A stretch of DNA of 43,230 nt, from contig MGDU01000011.1 in NCBI GenBank assembly GCA_001790815.1, positions 1-43,230 on the forward strand, read 5' to 3'. This DNA comes from Candidatus Uhrbacteria bacterium RIFCSPHIGHO2_02_FULL_46_47. GTDB taxonomy: Bacteria > Patescibacteriota > Patescibacteriia > GWA2-47-26. Positions 7,448-14,918 of the stretch are shown here, piece after piece (position 1 is the stretch's first letter; every line of letters begins with the position of its first letter). A program made the position numbers and the translations under genes. The notes under the pieces are model-generated. The model ran no database searches. It was not told the DNA's origin and was given only the letters and a program-made list of their open reading frames with translations.

Positions 7448-8997
7448 ATATTTTTATTGCGCGAACACGCAACAGCTTTTATCCATTGCGATCGCTTTTG
7501 ATCGCGCGCGATTTTATTCATTATTGGCGTGAATACTCGCGCCGTGTTTGTAATATGTTGCAATTCGGATATTTTCCAAAATTTTACCGCCAGTCCGGCA
7601 AGCATTGCGGCGCCAAGCGCGGTACTTTCCGTTTGCGCACTGCGATGAATGCGCACGCGCGAAAAATCCGCTTGTGACTGTAGTACCAGATCACTTTTTG
7701 CCACTCCCCCATCAGCTTTGACTTTTTGAAGTATAATATACCGCGCTTCTTTATGCAAAACATCAATAACATCCGCAACTTGATGCGCGATTGCTTCAAG
7801 TGTGGCATACACAATGCGCTCCTTGCGAGTATGCTGTGTTAAACCGGAAATCACTCCGCGCGCTTGTGGATCCCAATATGGCGCGCCCAAGCCGGAAAAT
7901 GCCGGTACAACAGTAACGCCACCGCTGTCCGAAACGCAACTAGCTAATTTATCCGCGTCCGGCCCATTTTTAATAATTCCAAGATTATTTTGCAACCAAT
8001 TAATTGCCGCCCCACAGGAAAACACACTCCCCTCCAGCGCGTAGGTTATTTCATTTCCGATTTGCCAAGCAATAGTGGCAATTAGCGGCTCCTTTGGAAT
8101 TATTGGTTTTTTGCCAACATTAAGCAAAAGAAACGCGCCAGTGCCATAAGTAATTTTCAAATCGCCGCGGTTAAAACAAGTTTGGCCAAAAAGCGCGGCT
8201 TGCTGATCCCCGCACATACCGGTTATTGGAATTGGCGCGCCTAAAATATTTGAATCAAGTGTGCCAAACTCATTGCTGGATGGCAAAACTTGCGGCAAAA
8301 TTTCTCGCGGCACTTTAAACAGCTTTAACAGCTCATCATCCCACTGACGCGTGTGGATATTAAACAACATTGTACGCGAGGCATTGGACACATCTGTGGC
8401 ATGCATTTTTCCACCGGTTAGATTCCAAAGTACCCAGCTATCAATCGTACCAAATTTTAATTCACCCCCTCTAACTCCCCCTCCAAGAGGGGGAGAGAAG
8501 ATTTTTCCTCCCCTGCCCGAGGGGAGGATTAAGGAGGGGTGGGAGGGGTTACGAACCACATTCTTTAAAATCCAACTCAACTTTGTCGCAGAAAAATACG
8601 GATCCAATACCAGCCCAGTTTTCTGTCTAATCATTGATTCCTTCCCTGCATGCTTCAATTGCTCACATACATCCGCAGTGCGCCGATCCTGCCATACAAT
8701 CGCGCGATACACCGGCTTGCCTGTGCGGCCGTTCCACACCACTGTTGTTTCGCGCTGATTAGTGATACCGATGGCCGCGATTTGCGCCGGCTTAATACGC
8801 GCTTTTTTCACTGCCGCGCGCGTTACATAAAGCACTCCGCGCCAAATCTCTTCCGCATCATGCTCCACCCACCCGGGCTTGGGATAATATTGGCGAAACT
8901 CGCGATAAGCCGAAGCCACTGCTTTCCCGTCATGATCAAACAAAATCGCTCGATTCCCCGTAGTCCCCAAATCCAATGCTAAAACATATTTCCTCAT
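7444..8997 (-). CDS. glpK: Glycerol kinase
   Basis: Phosphorylates glycerol to sn-glycerol 3-phosphate. The 517 residues carry the FGGY-kinase signatures: ALDLGTTGNRAILFD at the N-terminus, ITNQRETTVVWN, GMCGDQQAALFGQ, ITYGTGAFLLLNVG and the C-terminal block TESTALGAAMLAGLA. The usual length is about 500; the excess is a repeat insertion at 8464-8550 encoding NPSHPSLILPSGRGG and PPLGGGVRGGEL before the conserved FGTIDSWVLWNLTGG. Its product is the substrate of GpsA (13447-14535), so the two may form a glycerol-phosphate pathway now separated by the inserted cassette. The stop overlaps the copB start. Confidence 0.95.
   Translation of the reverse strand: MRKYVLALDLGTTGNRAILFDHDGKAVASAYREFRQYYPKPGWVEHDAEEIWRGVLYVTRAAVKKARIKPAQIAAIGITNQRETTVVWNGRTGKPVYRAIVWQDRRTADVCEQLKHAGKESMIRQKTGLVLDPYFSATKLSWILKNVVRNPSHPSLILPSGRGGKIFSPPLGGGVRGGELKFGTIDSWVLWNLTGGKMHATDVSNASRTMLFNIHTRQWDDELLKLFKVPREILPQVLPSSNEFGTLDSNILGAPIPITGMCGDQQAALFGQTCFNRGDLKITYGTGAFLLLNVGKKPIIPKEPLIATIAWQIGNEITYALEGSVFSCGAAINWLQNNLGIIKNGPDADKLASCVSDSGGVTVVPAFSGLGAPYWDPQARGVISGLTQHTRKERIVYATLEAIAHQVADVIDVLHKEARYIILQKVKADGGVAKSDLVLQSQADFSRVRIHRSAQTESTALGAAMLAGLAVKFWKISELQHITNTARVFTPIMNKIARDQKRSQWIKAVACSRNKNI
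8464..8550. repeat. GC-rich palindromic repeat inside glpK
   Basis: A purine/pyrimidine-skewed pair of units (CCCCCTCCAAGAGGGGG and CCTCCCCTGCCCGAGGGGAG). It is inserted in frame and related to the repeats in atpG (26991-27114, 27401-27484). Confidence 0.8.
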
Positions 8998-9039
8998 AGT
9001 TCTAAAATTTCACATTCTATTTTCTATGCCACTTTGTGC

Positions 9040-9067
9040 CATTTCACGATTGCGCAATCGTGAAATG
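9040..9067. repeat. Palindromic repeat ATTTCACGATTGCGCAAT, copy 1
   Basis: A perfect 28-bp palindrome between glpK and the ArsR-type gene. With its GTGCC flank it is the inverted orientation of the copies at 9427 and 13381. It lacks the central duplication of GCGCAATT seen in those two. Confidence 0.8.
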
Positions 9068-9094
9068 ATCTAGCGGCGCGCAAATGTGCGCATT

Positions 9095-9382
9095 TTATAA
9101 ATCTAGCAACTCCAGCATTTTCCGATGCGCGACAATGCGCGGATCAATAATAGAATACAACGCTTGGTTATTCAGGTACCGCACGCGCACTATACCGGCC
9201 AAACGCATAAGCCCAAGATGCTGTACTGCATTGGTCTTACGCGCGCCAAGCATTTCTTCCAACTCCTTAAGCGAGCACTCCCCCTCGCACAAGCGATACA
9301 AAATCTCCAACCGCTTAGGATTGCCCAGCATCTTATAGATGAGCGCGTGTTTCTTTACTGTATGTTTTGATGCGTTTGCCAT
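9095..9382 (-). CDS. ArsR/SmtB-type transcriptional regulator
   Basis: A winged-helix repressor of about 95 residues. IYKMLGNPKRLEILYRLCEG is the standard ArsR opening. CSLKELEEMLGARKTNAVQHLGLMRLAGIV is the recognition helix, and VRYLNNQALYSIIDPRI the wing. Only two cysteines are visible, one before the recognition helix (ECSLKELEEML), and the classic CVC metal motif is absent. The ATG at 9382 is preferred over 9388 because a -10 TATAAT at 9396-9391 would start transcription within one or two bases of it, giving a leaderless mRNA. It lies upstream of glpK-copB on the same strand and may control the metal pump. That link is inferred. Confidence 0.82.
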   Translation of the reverse strand: MANASKHTVKKHALIYKMLGNPKRLEILYRLCEGECSLKELEEMLGARKTNAVQHLGLMRLAGIVRVRYLNNQALYSIIDPRIVAHRKMLELLDL

Positions 9383-9390
9383 ATTCATTA

Positions 9391-9396
9391 ATTATA
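9391..9396 (-). promoter_or_regulatory. -10 element of the second ArsR-type gene
   Basis: A consensus TATAAT on the minus strand, eight bases before the ATG at 9382. No good -35 is seen 16-18 bases upstream, so activation or an extended element is possible. Confidence 0.45.
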
Positions 9397-9426
9397 GCAC
9401 GAACCGTACTTTTCCCCTACTGCTTG

Positions 9427-9465
9427 ATTTCACGATTGCGCAATTGCGCAATCGTGAAATGGCAC
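9427..9465 (+). repeat. Palindromic repeat ATTTCACGATTGCGCAAT, copy 2 (left of the cassette)
   Basis: A 34-bp perfect palindrome followed by GGCAC. The same 39 bases, in the same orientation, occur at 13381-13419 on the other side of the cassette. The pair is therefore a direct repeat 3,954 bp apart. Confidence 0.9.
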
Positions 9466-9538
9466 TGTGTCATAAGTTAATCTTGTAGTACATCCACCCG
9501 TCTGATATGATGTATCCATAAGGGGTACCGATTACACA

Positions 9539-9547
9539 TTATCCACA
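9539..9547 (+). other. TTATCCACA motif (DnaA-box consensus), left
   Basis: An exact TTATCCACA. The mirror copy is at 13299-13307, so each side of the cassette carries one copy facing inward. Whether DnaA binds is not shown by sequence alone. Confidence 0.45.
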
Positions 9548-9608
9548 CTTATTATAGCATGGTTAAGGGCTAATCCCCACCCCTGCGGATAATAGTAGTT
9601 CCGCGGAA

Positions 9609-9671
9609 ATAATTAAAAGTTTTTATCCGCTTCGCGGATATATAATTTGGGGGCTATTTTAAAAATAATTT
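9609..9671 (+). repeat. Left 63-bp inverted repeat of the cassette
   Basis: The inner 30 bases (9642-9671) match the right arm perfectly in inverse orientation. The outer part keeps AATTAAAAG and a small hairpin (ATCCGC-TTC-GCGGAT) whose stem bases differ from the right arm but still pair. TATAAT at 9641-9646 faces into the cassette and may serve as its promoter. Confidence 0.85.
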
Positions 9672-9680
9672 GACCGAAAC

Positions 9681-10763
9681 ATGACAAAAAATGTTGTAAA
9701 ATTGATTGAAAAAAAAGAGTGGGTAAAAAGATGGGCTGGATCTTTTACTTTTATTTCAGCTTCATACTGGGGAAAACAATACAAGACGTCGCTTGAACGT
9801 GAACTTGGTGTTGGTTTTGATCATTCCCTATTTGTGCATAATAAAGGAACTATCTCTTTTTATTTAATAAAAAGAGAATTAGACAAACTTGGCAACACTT
9901 TGGCAAAACGGGCAACAAAAGATAACAAAATCGCGATTGCATGGTGTCAGGAATTGAAACGTAATACGGATGTAATAACTAAAATAATGAAAAAATTGCA
10001 CGGCACAATTCCCTCATGCGCCGAATATCAAAAATTTCTTGTTGCTTTTGACAGACACATTTCCTTTCACAACGCCATCAAAAAACCAATCGATTATTTT
10101 TCCGCAACTATTTTGAGTAAATTGCTCCCCTATTTTAAAGACGCGCGCCTTTATTCTGAACATGTATACAGCGATACCGAGAGCTTCTTTCGCGGTGTTA
10201 TGAAGAAAATAGGCAAAAAAGAAAAGTATAATTCCGATTACCTAACTTGCCTTACTCAATCGGAATTTGAAATCTATTTACAAACGAATAAGTTGCCAAA
10301 AGAAAAAATTCTGCAAACCCGTTTCGAGTCCAGTGTATTGTATTTTGAAAATGCCAAAGAAATTATAGCAACCGGGAAACAAACAAAAAACTTTGAAAAA
10401 ATAATATTTCGCAAATCCATTCAAGGTAAAAGAGAAATTAAAGGTGTTTCCGCATATAGCGGAACAGCAATCGGGATAGCGAGAATAGTACCTGACCCGC
10501 ACAAAGTCGGCACTTTCAGTAAAGGCGATATTCTAATAACAGGCATGACCCGTCCGGAGTTTTTGCCGATCATGAACAAGGCTTCCGCTGTTGTGACGGA
10601 TGCTGGCGGAATATTGTGCCATGCGGCCATATCCGCGCGTGAATTAAAAATTCCGTGCATAGTTGGGACACAACTTGCGTCATTTATTTTTCATGATGGT
10701 GATAAAATACGTGTAGACGCGGACAGTGGCATTATAAAAATAATAAAAAAATATGGCTGCTAA
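9681..10763 (+). CDS. PEP-utilizing swivel-domain protein, short form
   Basis: A 360-residue protein. Its last 100 residues are the phosphohistidine swivel domain of PEP synthase/PPDK-type enzymes: GDILITGMTRPEFLP, then VVTDAGGILCHAAISARELK with the phosphoryl-accepting histidine at about residue 314, and IPCIVGT. The N-terminal 250 residues are helical and match no domain I can name. The ATP-grasp nucleotide-binding domain and the PEP/pyruvate barrel are absent, so it cannot work alone like PEP synthase. It resembles the next gene along its whole N-terminus (EWVK..., Y...Y.KSLERELGVGF), so the pair are paralogues. The reading frames overlap by 11 bases. There is no clear ribosome-binding site. 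Substrate unknown. Confidence 0.75.
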   Translation: MTKNVVKLIEKKEWVKRWAGSFTFISASYWGKQYKTSLERELGVGFDHSLFVHNKGTISFYLIKRELDKLGNTLAKRATKDNKIAIAWCQELKRNTDVITKIMKKLHGTIPSCAEYQKFLVAFDRHISFHNAIKKPIDYFSATILSKLLPYFKDARLYSEHVYSDTESFFRGVMKKIGKKEKYNSDYLTCLTQSEFEIYLQTNKLPKEKILQTRFESSVLYFENAKEIIATGKQTKNFEKIIFRKSIQGKREIKGVSAYSGTAIGIARIVPDPHKVGTFSKGDILITGMTRPEFLPIMNKASAVVTDAGGILCHAAISARELKIPCIVGTQLASFIFHDGDKIRVDADSGIIKIIKKYGC

Positions 10764-12207
10764 AACAGTTGAATATAGTTGGATTAAAAATGTCAAGTGG
10801 GTCAAGGTGAAAGAACGTGATATCGACATCGCTCTTGAGTCATTTTATACCAAAGGTTATGAAAAAAAATATTTCAAAAAAATAGGAATCAACTTTGGTA
10901 TTAGCAACCAACTGGTTTTTAGCGACGGCAGAATATACTTTGACCAACAAGACATAGATAGCACTACTCATTTGTTGTTAGAAAAAAAAGATAAATTGTC
11001 CAAGTATGCATTAAAGGTTACCAACCATTGCGTTAAACAGCTCAAGAAATGCGAGCAATTTTTAAAAAAACATAAAAAGACGAACTTTAGTAAAATTTCA
11101 GACGGCAGCTTTAAGAAAATATGCTCAGAATTTATAGAAGTAATCTATAGTCTTATTCCGCAGGCTTTTTTTGTCTCTGAGATCTTAGAAAAAGTAGCAT
11201 CAGAAAAAATTATAGCATCGCTAAAAAACCACACCAGTGATCCGGTATCGTTATACACAAAATTGGTCATACCAACTCAACCAAGCAGGTTGAGTCGGGA
11301 ATATGTAGAACGCCTTGCACTTGCGCTAAAATTACAGCAAAAAAATTCAATCGACCACGGGATCAAAAAATATTTGAATAAATTTGGCTGGGTGGCGCTA
11401 TACAGCCCAATAGACGATTTATATACAAAAGAAAAGATACTAACAGAAATTAAAAAATTGAGTGAAAAATCAAATTTGGCTGATGAATTGAAACAGGCAA
11501 AACGCAAAGAGATTGAATTAAAAAAAATAGCCGCTCAAGCATGGCGAACGGTCAAGCTACCCGCTCATGATCATTTGTTAATCAAAGTCATGCAAAAAAA
11601 CGCTTGGGTGAGAACGTATCGTCGCGAATTAATTAGCGAGATTTTTTTTCAAATGAGGCCGATGTATATAAAATGTGCACGGAAACTAAATTTAAAATTT
11701 TCCGATTTAAGACAGGTTGCGTGTTGGGAAATTATTGAACAATTGAACAATCCCGAGAAAAATTTTGATAATATGATTGAAGAGAGAAAATCTGGATATG
11801 TATTCCTACAACAAAAAAACGAGGTTCAAATTATCTCCGGCGAATCAATATCTAAAATTTTTGATCCGGAAAAAAATTCAACAATAAACGCTGAATTGAA
11901 AGGTTTGCCAGTATACCATGGACAGGCCGTTGGGCCAGTAAAAATTATTCATAAAAAAGAAGATCTTGCAAGCTTCAAAAAAGGAGAAGTTTTGGTAGCG
12001 CCCACAGTTGGCACATGGATGATGCCAGCCGTAGAAAAATGCATCGCTATCATAACTGATGCAGGTGGGGTGTTAAGCCATACCGCTATTGTGGCGCGCG
12101 AATTCAAGAAGCCTTGCATAGTTGCAACAAAACATGCTACAAAAATATTAAAAAACGGTCAAATAGTTACCATAGATACTCAACTTAATTTAATTAAGTT
12201 GAAATAA
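10753..12207 (+). CDS. PEP-utilizing swivel-domain protein, long form
   Basis: A 484-residue paralogue of the preceding gene. The C-terminal swivel domain reads KGEVLVAPTVGTWMMPAVEK, IITDAGGVLSHTAIVAREFK with the active histidine at about residue 443, and KPCIVATKHAT. This is the canonical GGxxSHxAIxARE signature of phosphohistidine domains in PEP synthase, PPDK and rifampin phosphotransferase. The preceding 380 residues are lysine-rich and helical (coiled-coil-like) and lack an ATP-grasp domain. It overlaps the upstream gene by 11 bases and is followed after 13 bases by the histidine phosphatase. The pair could pass a phosphoryl group between their histidines or to an unknown acceptor; this is speculation. 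Confidence 0.75.
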   Translation: MAAKTVEYSWIKNVKWVKVKERDIDIALESFYTKGYEKKYFKKIGINFGISNQLVFSDGRIYFDQQDIDSTTHLLLEKKDKLSKYALKVTNHCVKQLKKCEQFLKKHKKTNFSKISDGSFKKICSEFIEVIYSLIPQAFFVSEILEKVASEKIIASLKNHTSDPVSLYTKLVIPTQPSRLSREYVERLALALKLQQKNSIDHGIKKYLNKFGWVALYSPIDDLYTKEKILTEIKKLSEKSNLADELKQAKRKEIELKKIAAQAWRTVKLPAHDHLLIKVMQKNAWVRTYRRELISEIFFQMRPMYIKCARKLNLKFSDLRQVACWEIIEQLNNPEKNFDNMIEERKSGYVFLQQKNEVQIISGESISKIFDPEKNSTINAELKGLPVYHGQAVGPVKIIHKKEDLASFKKGEVLVAPTVGTWMMPAVEKCIAIITDAGGVLSHTAIVAREFKKPCIVATKHATKILKNGQIVTIDTQLNLIKLK

Positions 12208-12220
12208 AAATTTTAAATTT

Positions 12221-13198
12221 ATGACAAAAAATGAAGTAAACTTTTTAACTCGCCACGCACAATCAGAACGGCACGATCCCCTGCGTGCTTCAAAAGAATA
12301 TCCTAGTCTCACAATTGAAGGTGTAGAACAGTCAAAAGATACGGCAAAAGACAAGATATTGGAATTAATTAAAAGTGCACCGGAAGGAGCAGTTATATTT
12401 ATTGGCGGGGCTTCTGACCAAGCACGCACGGCACAAACAGGGGAAATTTATGGCGACGCCCTGGATGAGGTAATTTATGGACAGGCAAATAACGAAGAAA
12501 TTGAAGTTGTGACGAAAAAAAATATAGATGAATTAATTAAAGCATCAAATAAAAAACGAGCTACAGAAACTGCCGGACAAGATTACGACAGATCTCTTGA
12601 ACAAATTAAAAACAATACAGCAAAGACGCCGGATTATGAAGATGTCCTTCAACAAGTAACCGACTATTTGAGAAATGAAGAACCGGGAAAAAAGATAGTC
12701 ATAACTTTTCCTGTTCAACTCAAGGGTTTTGCTTATAGATTTAATGACCGCTGGACGACTAAGGGCGGAAAAAAAACCGAATACTTCAGCGAAATTTTAA
12801 GGAAATACAACAACGATCACACACTGGCTGGTCTTGATTGGTTGGAGAATCAAGGAGTCCTAACCACTAAAGATGGAAGAGAAATTCAAGGACCAAACCC
12901 AACACAGGTGGCAAAAGATTATTTGGAAAGTTTGAGAAGATTAAGAGAGTTTGCGGGCAAACATACAGATAGGCCAATAGTTATTGGCGGAGTAGGACAT
13001 CAGTGGGATTTAGACGCAGTTGTAACCTATTTAGCCAGTGGCGGTAAGGATGTAACTATTGAAAATTTTAGACAATTAGTGGGCGACCCGGAAAAACCGC
13101 TGATTGGCGAGGCAGAAATGTTTGGCTTTAGCATAAGTGAAGAAAAAACTACTGTTGATTATCGAGGTAAACAACTAACGATTGATAAAAACGATTGA
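12221..13198 (+). CDS. Histidine phosphatase superfamily (RHG-motif) protein
   Basis: The 325 residues carry the phosphoglycerate-mutase/histidine-phosphatase signature. NFLTRHAQSER holds the RH motif (the histidine is the expected nucleophile), SLTIEGVEQSK is the LTxxGxxQA-like block, and ASDQARTAQTGEIYG stands for SSxxRAxQTA. VIGGVGHQWDLDAVVTYL supplies the second catalytic histidine. The protein is longer than simple phosphatases (about 200), with an inserted middle region of charged helices. It closes the three-gene unit, and its stop codon overlaps the first base of the right inverted repeat. In this context it may remove the phosphate that the two swivel proteins add, but no substrate can be read from the sequence. 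Confidence 0.8.
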   Translation: MTKNEVNFLTRHAQSERHDPLRASKEYPSLTIEGVEQSKDTAKDKILELIKSAPEGAVIFIGGASDQARTAQTGEIYGDALDEVIYGQANNEEIEVVTKKNIDELIKASNKKRATETAGQDYDRSLEQIKNNTAKTPDYEDVLQQVTDYLRNEEPGKKIVITFPVQLKGFAYRFNDRWTTKGGKKTEYFSEILRKYNNDHTLAGLDWLENQGVLTTKDGREIQGPNPTQVAKDYLESLRRLREFAGKHTDRPIVIGGVGHQWDLDAVVTYLASGGKDVTIENFRQLVGDPEKPLIGEAEMFGFSISEEKTTVDYRGKQLTIDKND

Positions 13199-13260
13199 AA
13201 TTATTTTTAAAATAGCCCCCAAATTATAGTTTTGCTTCGCAAAACAAAGCTTTTAATTAC
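13198..13260 (-). repeat. Right 63-bp inverted repeat of the cassette
   Basis: A mirror image of 9609-9671: the inner 30 bases are identical and AATTAAAAG is kept in the outer part. The hairpin is GTTTTGC-TTC-GCAAAAC here. The stem sequence has changed on both sides relative to the left arm, so pairing rather than sequence is conserved. Confidence 0.85.
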
Positions 13261-13298
13261 ATCCGATAACTAATTATATCCCCGTCAACCCCCCCAGC

Positions 13299-13307
13299 TG
13301 TGGATAA
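13299..13307 (-). other. TTATCCACA motif (DnaA-box consensus), right
   Basis: An exact TTATCCACA on the minus strand, the mirror of 9539-9547. It lies inside an outer stem formed by CCGTCAAC (13282-13289) and GTTGACGG (13338-13345). Confidence 0.45.
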
Positions 13308-13311
13308 TCAA

Positions 13312-13328
13312 GAGGCCGTTTCGGCCTC
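13312..13328 (+). terminator. Hairpin behind the cassette
   Basis: GAGGCC-GTT-TCGGCCTC forms a tight stem followed by a modest T-rich stretch (ATTTGTGTTGTTG). It could end transcription of the cassette. Confidence 0.45.
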
Positions 13329-13380
13329 ATTTGTGTTGTTGACGGTGCAGTCCACAAACGGCTTGTTGTGAGTCCAGGCC

Positions 13381-13419
13381 ATTTCACGATTGCGCAATTG
13401 CGCAATCGTGAAATGGCAC
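13381..13419 (+). repeat. Palindromic repeat ATTTCACGATTGCGCAAT, copy 3 (right of the cassette)
   Basis: Identical over 39 bases to 9427-9465, same orientation, including the GGCAC tail. Together they bracket the cassette and could be recombination sites or simply a mobile intergenic repeat. Confidence 0.9.
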
Positions 13420-13446
13420 AGAGTGGGGATGATTAGGGTTTTTTAG

Positions 13447-14535
13447 TTATAGCTTAACTGTTGCGAAAAATTTGGTGATGGAGACGCAAGGGTCGGCGGA
13501 TTTATAAAGCACGCGGTACACCAGATTGATAAGTGGCGTGGCAAGTTTTTTGTGACGCGTTAGTTCATAAAATGCTTTTGTCGCCGCCACGCCTTCAACA
13601 GTTGGCGTATCTTTTTGCCAAATAAACTTGCAATGCCCGTCTTTGCAAATGCGCTCCCCTAACGCGCGGTTGCGGCCATTTCCAAAACCGGTTACGATCA
13701 TATCGCCAATGCCGGCAAGTCCATATACGGTTTCACGCTTTCCACCCAAAGCACTCACAACCTTTTCCATTTCATGAAGCGCAACAGTCAACATGAATGC
13801 CTTCATATTCATTGGCAAACCTCTTTCGTGATCTTTTGTATCCGGCCGCAGGCCGTTTTTCGTGTTATTTCGTGTATAACCATCGCACATTCCCAGCGCG
13901 ATGGCATAGACATTTTTCAGCGCGCCGCACACGCTAACCCCGCGATAATCCGTGGAAAGCGCGACTTTAAAAGTTGGGGAATTAAATGCTGATTGCACAA
14001 ATCCCGACGCTTGCTTATTTTGACTTGCGGCCACGACAGCAGTAGGAATGTCGCGTACTAATTCGCTCGCGATAGATGGCCCGGAAATTGTAACCACATT
14101 TTTACGAAACGCCGGAGGAAGTTCAGATTGCACAACTTCGTGCATGGTTAAAAATGTTTTCTCCTCCAGGCCTTTGGCAACATGGGCGATAATGGGACCA
14201 GTCATAACTCCCCCATCCCCTCTTATCTTAAGAGGGGGGCTCCCAAGGCAATGCGCAAGGTGCTTGGTTGTTGCGCGAATATACGGCGAGGCGCAGGCAA
14301 TAATTATAAGTCGCGCTCCCTCAATCGCATTTTGCATGCTTGCTTCCGGCGCAACGCGCTTTGACAATTTAATGCCGGGTAAAAACTCCTCATTTTTTCG
14401 GGTTCGTGTCATTATTTCAATAGTTCGTGGTTGATAATCCCAAAGCGCAACACGATGGCCGCGCTTTGCCAAAATTTGCGCGAGCGCAGTGCCCATATTC
14501 CCCGCGCCAAGAATTGCAACTTTAATGCTCATCAT
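13447..14535 (-). CDS. gpsA: Glycerol-3-phosphate dehydrogenase [NAD(P)+]
   Basis: Interconverts dihydroxyacetone phosphate and sn-glycerol 3-phosphate for lipid synthesis. The 362 residues begin with the Rossmann motif VAILGAGNMGTALAQIL. They continue with VAKGLEEKTF, VTISGPSIASEL, the catalytic-lysine region VCGALKNVYAIALGMCDG and GLAGIGDMIVTGFG. The usual length is about 330; a short repeat at 14205-14243 adds SPPLKIRGDGG between two conserved blocks. The start could be either of two adjacent ATGs. It shares a pathway with glpK, 4.4 kb away on the same strand beyond the cassette. Confidence 0.95.
   Translation of the reverse strand: MMSIKVAILGAGNMGTALAQILAKRGHRVALWDYQPRTIEIMTRTRKNEEFLPGIKLSKRVAPEASMQNAIEGARLIIIACASPYIRATTKHLAHCLGSPPLKIRGDGGVMTGPIIAHVAKGLEEKTFLTMHEVVQSELPPAFRKNVVTISGPSIASELVRDIPTAVVAASQNKQASGFVQSAFNSPTFKVALSTDYRGVSVCGALKNVYAIALGMCDGYTRNNTKNGLRPDTKDHERGLPMNMKAFMLTVALHEMEKVVSALGGKRETVYGLAGIGDMIVTGFGNGRNRALGERICKDGHCKFIWQKDTPTVEGVAATKAFYELTRHKKLATPLINLVYRVLYKSADPCVSITKFFATVKL
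14205..14243. repeat. Short GC-rich palindromic repeat inside gpsA
   Basis: CTCCCCCATCCCCTCTTATC pairs with the AGAGGGGGGC side around TTAAG. It is inserted in frame and belongs to the same subfamily as the TCTTAAGGGGGG element in atpG. Confidence 0.7.
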
Positions 14536-14547
14536 ACAGTTTGTTAC

Positions 14548-14874
14548 TTAGCAAAGGGTAACTATTTTATCACTTTCCTCAGTTAACCGCACTAAATCTT
14601 CCATCGTACCCACCGGACAGACTTTGCTTTCCTGTTTATCGCGAGCATGCAAACAGGTTTTGCACGCACGCATAACTCCGCCCTGTGCCTTGAATTCTTG
14701 AAGTTTAGCGCGCAAATCAAATACTTCAGTATCTTCAATATCTTCAAGCTCTACTCCTTCATTAAAAAGCATAATAGTCACCGCATGGCCGGCTTTCAAC
14801 AACGCTATACTATATCGCAGCGCATTCCAAACATGCTCTGGATTGTTGGACTGTAGGATTATGCCTATTTTCAT
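14548..14874 (-). CDS. DsrE/DsrF-like small protein
   Basis: A 108-residue cytosolic protein with the DsrE fold pattern: MKIGIILQSNNPEHVWNALR, then YSIALLKAGHAVTIMLFNEGVE. This family includes sulfur-carrier and sulfur-transfer proteins. Four cysteines are present, two as CKTC near residue 75 and one in KVCPVG, which is more than in the simplest members and suits a thiol or persulfide role. It lies 12 bases upstream of gpsA and directly after the methyltransferase on the same strand. It is the last gene of the redox/metal gene run. The exact substrate cannot be deduced. Confidence 0.75.
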   Translation of the reverse strand: MKIGIILQSNNPEHVWNALRYSIALLKAGHAVTIMLFNEGVELEDIEDTEVFDLRAKLQEFKAQGGVMRACKTCLHARDKQESKVCPVGTMEDLVRLTEESDKIVTLC

Positions 14875-14887
14875 ACCTTTAATAACT

Positions 14888-14911
14888 GTACAAAGTTTAG
14901 CTTTGTATACA
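14888..14911. terminator. GTACAAAG/CTTTGTAC-like hairpin
   Basis: TACAAAG and CTTTGTA flank a five-base loop (TTTAG) in the short spacer between the methyltransferase and the DsrE-like gene. No T-run follows, so it may be a processing or pausing site rather than a terminator. Confidence 0.35.
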
Positions 14912-14918
14912 AATCGTA

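Larger units (their letters stand above)
9539..13307. mobile_element. Putative inverted-repeat-bounded gene cassette (no transposase)
   Basis: Three A+T-rich genes on the + strand are enclosed by 63-bp inverted repeats (9609-9671 and 13198-13260) and, further out, by inverted TTATCCACA sites. Around this lie direct palindromic repeats at 9427 and 13381. The right repeat begins exactly at the stop codon of the last gene. Base composition is visibly richer in A and T than in glpK or gpsA on either side. No transposase, integrase or other recombinase gene is present, so mobility would need help in trans. The boundaries are an inference from symmetry. Confidence 0.6.

Noticed and set aside
9539-13307. 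Insertion sequence or transposon of a known family
   Set aside because: The symmetry is right, but no transposase, integrase or relaxase motif is present in any frame, and no short target duplication flanks the 63-bp arms.
9040-13420. CRISPR array from the repeated palindromes
   Set aside because: Only three copies, hundreds to thousands of bases apart, with no regular spacers and no cas genes.
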